Below, one piece after another: positions 5,907 to 8,020 of a stretch of DNA of 8,020 bases. Source of the stretch: Thermohalobaculum sp039817245 (GTDB taxonomy: Bacteria; Pseudomonadota; Alphaproteobacteria; Rhodobacterales; Rhodobacteraceae); NCBI GenBank assembly GCA_039817245.1, contig JBCBWF010000235.1, positions 1-8,020 of the forward strand. The letters are read 5' to 3'. Position 1 is the stretch's first letter. Every line of letters begins with the position of its first letter. The notes beneath the pieces are model-generated. The model had not been told where the DNA came from. It worked only from the letters and a program-made list of their open reading frames with translations, and ran no database searches. A program made the position numbers and the translations under genes.

Positions 5907-5944
5907 GGCCGCGCCTGTTCACGCGGCCGTGGCGGGCGTAGATT
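5907..5944 (+). promoter_or_regulatory. Inverted repeat and weak promoter candidate for the small Ala-rich gene
   Basis: GGCCGCG (5907-5913) and CGCGGCC (5922-5928) form a perfect 7-bp inverted repeat with an 8-bp spacer. On the plus strand, TGTTCA (5916-5921), 17 bp, then TAGATT (5939-5944) weakly resembles a -35/-10 pair whose -35 lies inside the repeat, so a bound repressor there could block the promoter. The repeat lies between two divergent genes. In DNA this GC-rich such repeats also arise by chance. Confidence 0.25.
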
Positions 5945-5971
5945 GGCGCCCAGGCTGCGCGGAGGCGAGCA

Positions 5972-6295
5972 ATGACGATGGTACCGCAGAAGCGAGAGAC
6001 GGGCACCCTCGCCCCCATCGCGGTGGATGCTGCCAAGGGCCTCGGCGTCATCGCGGCCGGCACGGCGGCGGATGGCGCGCGGGTTGCCGCCAATGGGGCG
6101 GCCGCCAAGCTCGCCGGCGCCAAGGCCGGCGGCGCCGCGCTCGGCGGCGCGAAGATCGCGGCCGCCGCCGGGGCCGCGAAGCTCTCCCCGGTCGTGCTGG
6201 CCGCCGCCACACCGGCCGCGGCCGTCCTGCTCCCGATTGCGGGCGCCGTCGCCGCCGGCCTTGCCGCGCGCTACCTGCTCCGCCGGCTCCGCTGA
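5972..6295 (+). CDS. Small Ala/Gly-rich hypothetical protein with a C-terminal hydrophobic segment
   Basis: A 107-residue protein that I do not recognise. Support for coding: a strong Shine-Dalgarno, GGAGG (5961-5965), 6 nt before the ATG; almost all codons ending in G or C; and placement in its own divergent slot. After a short polar start (MTMVPQKRETGTL), residues 15-70 are a low-complexity stretch of Ala and Gly with lysines at 22, 46, 51, 61 and 70, giving a basic, possibly helical segment. Residues 73-99 (from PVVLAAATP to AGLAA) form one long uncharged hydrophobic stretch able to span a membrane, closed by the basic tail RYLLRRLR, which would favour a cytoplasmic C-terminus. No cleavable signal peptide, cysteine or catalytic motif is visible. 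It could be a small inner-membrane protein or, less likely, a nucleic-acid-binding Ala/Lys-rich protein. Function unknown. Confidence 0.7.
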   Translation: MTMVPQKRETGTLAPIAVDAAKGLGVIAAGTAADGARVAANGAAAKLAGAKAGGAALGGAKIAAAAGAAKLSPVVLAAATPAAAVLLPIAGAVAAGLAARYLLRRLR

Positions 6296-6318
6296 TCGCT
6301 CAGTCCCGAGCGCTCAGC
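6291..6318 (+). terminator. Stem-loop containing the stop codon of the small Ala-rich gene
   Basis: GCTGATCGCTC (6291-6301) pairs with GAGCGCTCAGC (6308-6318) at 10 of 11 positions around loop AGTCCC. The TGA stop codon (6293-6295) is inside the left arm. Position and strength fit a 3'-end structure for the plus-strand gene and, read the other way, for the transglycosylase transcript. No T-run follows. A second stem, GCTCAGC (6312-6318) with GCTGAGC (6327-6333), competes for the right arm. Confidence 0.45.
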
Positions 6319-6380
6319 CCAGCACCGCTGAGCCCAGCCCCGCTCAGCCCCGCTCAGCCCAGCCCCGCTCAGCCCGGCGA
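6297..6380. repeat. Degenerate tandem repeat, 15-bp unit CGCTCAGCCCAGCCC, six copies
   Basis: Six adjacent copies begin at 6297, 6311, 6326, 6341, 6351 and 6366. The full unit is 15 bp; the copy at 6341 is a 10-bp short form and the first copy is 14 bp and diverged. The copies from 6326 to 6365 are near-identical. The array fills the gap between two convergent genes and runs over the stop codon of the transglycosylase (TGA, 6371-6369), so the last codons of that gene are repeat-derived. The lack of distinct spacers rules out a CRISPR. It is probably a slippage-generated minisatellite. Confidence 0.75.
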
Positions 6381-8020
6381 CTGCGTCCCGTCCGCCCCGG
6401 AGAAGGAGGGCACCGCATCGCCCCGCGGCGCCGGCCGCGGGCGCAGCATGCCGCGCGCAAGGTCGCTCTCGATCGTCATCGGCCCCGCCTCCCCGGTCAG
6501 CCGCGCACGGTAGACATAGAGCCCCTCCATCACGCGCTGCACGTAGTTGCGGGTCTCCGAGAACGGGATCATCTCCATCCAGTCGATGATATCCACATCG
6601 CCGCGCAGCGGGTTGCCGTAGTCCAGCAGCCAGTTGTCCACCCGGCTCGCACCCGCATTGTAGGCCGCGGCCGCCATCACATAGGAGCCGTCGAACTGCC
6701 GGATGCGCCGCGCCAGATAGGTCTGGCCGAGCCGCGCATTGTAGCGCCAGTCCGCCGTCAGCCGCGCCTTCTCGTAGGGCTCCCCGATCCACTCGGCCAC
6801 CTTGCGCGCCGTGCCCGGCATCAGCTGCATGAGCCCGCGCGCGCCCGCCCGGCTCACCGCCCGCGGGTTCAGCTCGGTCTCCTGGCGCGCCAGCGACATC
6901 GCGAGCGCCGGCTCCACCTTCGTCACATAGTCCGAAAGCTCGGTCACCGGATAGTAGGAGGCCGGCAGCAGCACCCCGCGGCGCACCGCGTTCTTCGAGA
7001 CCCGCACCGCCAGATGCTCCTGGCCGAGATCGAGCGCCAGCCCCGCCAGCGCGCCAAGCCCGGTCTCGCCCTCGATGGTGCGGCCGAGATGGCTGAAGCT
7101 CTCCCAGGCCAGCCGGTCTTGCCCCGCATAGTGGATGATCGCCGCCATGCGCACCACATCGGTCCGCGTCTCCGGCGTCGTGCGCCAGTCCGGCAGGCTC
7201 GCCCGGGTCAGCCCCGCATTGCCCTGTGCGCCGATCTTGGCCGCCGCAAGCTGGCCGTAGAACGAGGTCTGATGCACCGAGGCGCGCGCATAGGCGGCAT
7301 GCGCCTCGGCGGTCTGACCCATCGCCTCATGGGCGCGCCCCACCCAGTAGCCGGCGCGGCCGAGGCTGATCGGCGTCTCCACCAGCGTCTCGAAGGTCTC
7401 GAAATGGCGGAGCGCCGTCTTGGCGTCGCGCAGCTTTCTCAGCGACACCCAGCCCGCGATCCACTGCAGATCCGCATGGTTGTACCCGTCCCTCGCGGAG
7501 GTGAAGCTGCGCGTGGCCAGCCGGTAGGCCCGCCGTGCCCGCCCCTCGCGCGCCGCGCGCCGCGCCAGCCGCGCGCGCCGGTCCGCCCAGCGGCCGGGAT
7601 CGCCCAGCGCCGCGGCGGAGGTGCTGACCTTCACGAGGTACTTTTCCGCCTCTTCGTAATCCCGCGAGCGCCAGATCTTGCGGAACTCGCGCCAGTTGCG
7701 CAGCGCCGTTCCGCTCAGCTCCGGGCGGGGGGTGTAGTTCGGGCTCGCCGGGCGGAAGCCCAGCACCGCCTCCGCCAGCGGGGCCTGGCCGGGCCAGGTG
7801 CCGCGCCGCGCCACGAAGCTCTGATACTCCTCCACCGTGCCCGCGCCCGCGCGCAGCTTGCGCCAGAGAACGATGTCGCGCACCACCAGGTCGGAGGATC
7901 GCGCGGCAATCGCCTCGGCGCGCTCCCAGTCTCCCGTGGCGCCGGCGTCCAATGCCTCCGCCACCAGCGCGCCGTCGCGCCGCGCCTGCTCCAGATTCAA
8001 CGCATGCGCCAATTGGCGCA
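6369..8020 (-). CDS. Soluble lytic murein transglycosylase (SLT family), N-terminus beyond window edge
   Basis: About 550 residues are visible and the frame is still open at the right edge. The usual signal peptide is not seen and should lie outside the window. The enzyme cleaves the MurNAc-GlcNAc bond in peptidoglycan, forming 1,6-anhydro-MurNAc, and acts in the periplasm. Numbering from the TTG codon at 8012, the N-terminal half is an alpha-helical repeat region including TPISLGRAGYWVGRAHEA (213-230) and HQTSFYGQLAAAKIG (247-261). The C-terminal SLT domain begins near 365. ARQETELNP (375-383) holds catalytic Glu378, with Thr where most relatives have Ser after the Glu. GLMQLMPGTA (393-402), AAAYNAGASRVDNW (448-461) and ETRNYVQRV (486-494) complete the site. 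The tail after 510 is Pro/Arg-rich, and its stop lies in a tandem repeat. The helical domain seems shorter than in relatives I recall. TTG 8012 is unlikely to be the real start. Confidence 0.92.
   Translation of the reverse strand, partial: RQLAHALNLEQARRDGALVAEALDAGATGDWERAEAIAARSSDLVVRDIVLWRKLRAGAGTVEEYQSFVARRGTWPGQAPLAEAVLGFRPASPNYTPRPELSGTALRNWREFRKIWRSRDYEEAEKYLVKVSTSAAALGDPGRWADRRARLARRAAREGRARRAYRLATRSFTSARDGYNHADLQWIAGWVSLRKLRDAKTALRHFETFETLVETPISLGRAGYWVGRAHEAMGQTAEAHAAYARASVHQTSFYGQLAAAKIGAQGNAGLTRASLPDWRTTPETRTDVVRMAAIIHYAGQDRLAWESFSHLGRTIEGETGLGALAGLALDLGQEHLAVRVSKNAVRRGVLLPASYYPVTELSDYVTKVEPALAMSLARQETELNPRAVSRAGARGLMQLMPGTARKVAEWIGEPYEKARLTADWRYNARLGQTYLARRIRQFDGSYVMAAAAYNAGASRVDNWLLDYGNPLRGDVDIIDWMEMIPFSETRNYVQRVMEGLYVYRARLTGEAGPMTIESDLARGMLRPRPAPRGDAVPSFSGADGTQSPG

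Noticed and set aside
6297..6380. Tandem repeat considered as a CRISPR array
   Set aside because: The units abut directly with no unique spacers, the period is 10-15 bp, and no cas genes are present.
5884..6513. A 209-codon plus-strand frame overlapping the small Ala-rich gene and the transglycosylase end
   Set aside because: It is out of frame with the well-initiated 5972 gene, translates the tandem repeat as SPAPLSPAQP-type low complexity, and lacks a ribosome-binding site.
8010..8012. TTG at 8012 as the transglycosylase start
   Set aside because: The frame is open to the window edge, and this start would give a periplasmic enzyme with no signal peptide, so the gene most likely continues to the right.

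Overview
The window is very GC-rich chromosomal DNA (roughly 70% G+C by eye, with third codon positions almost always G or C). It looks like an alphaproteobacterium, most likely of the Rhodobacterales/Paracoccaceae type. The evidence is a DUF1013/TrcR-type regulator, a soluble lytic transglycosylase with the 'TPISLGRAGYW' signature I associate with rhodobacterial homologues, and the dense, overlapping gene packing. The taxonomic call is inference. Seven protein genes are supported; two of them run off the window edges. I see no tRNA, rRNA, CRISPR array, insertion sequence, phage gene or recognisable defence or toxin-antitoxin module.

Layout from left to right. (1) A TrcR/DUF1013 regulator, minus strand, cut by the left edge. 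(2) A 158-bp divergent promoter region. (3) A secreted RNase T2-family ribonuclease, plus strand. (4) A 252-bp convergent gap packed with inverted repeats, including a 62-bp palindrome with perfect 16-bp arms. (5) A tight minus-strand operon read from right to left: type II (S)-2-haloacid dehalogenase, alpha/beta hydrolase, threonine/serine dehydratase. Both junctions are 4-nt stop/start overlaps (GTGA and ATGA). (6) A 128-bp gap holding the operon's ribosome-binding site, an inverted repeat and the likely end of the upstream transcript. (7) pncB, nicotinate phosphoribosyltransferase, minus strand. (8) A 138-bp divergent gap with a candidate pncB promoter and a 7-bp inverted repeat. (9) A small Ala-rich, probably membrane-associated protein of unknown function, plus strand. 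(10) A 73-bp convergent gap carrying a stem-loop and an array of 10/15-bp tandem repeats that runs into the end of the next gene. (11) A soluble lytic murein transglycosylase, minus strand, whose N-terminus lies beyond the right edge.

How the genes work together. TrcR (cell-cycle regulation), PncB (NAD salvage), the transglycosylase (peptidoglycan turnover) and RNase T2 (periplasmic RNA degradation) are independent housekeeping functions. The only clear functional unit is the three-gene dehalogenase/hydrolase/dehydratase operon, whose overlaps imply translational coupling and a shared but unidentified small-molecule pathway. No gap exceeds 300 bp.

The most unusual signals are in the gaps rather than the genes. 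They are the large palindrome and mutually exclusive hairpins after the RNase gene, a heptamer inverted repeat found in two separate gaps, and a tandem repeat containing the transglycosylase stop codon. Among the proteins, the points worth checking are Gln in place of the usual catalytic Glu in the RNase, an apparently shortened superhelical domain in the transglycosylase, and the Ala-rich orphan. I do not see a convincing new multi-gene system.
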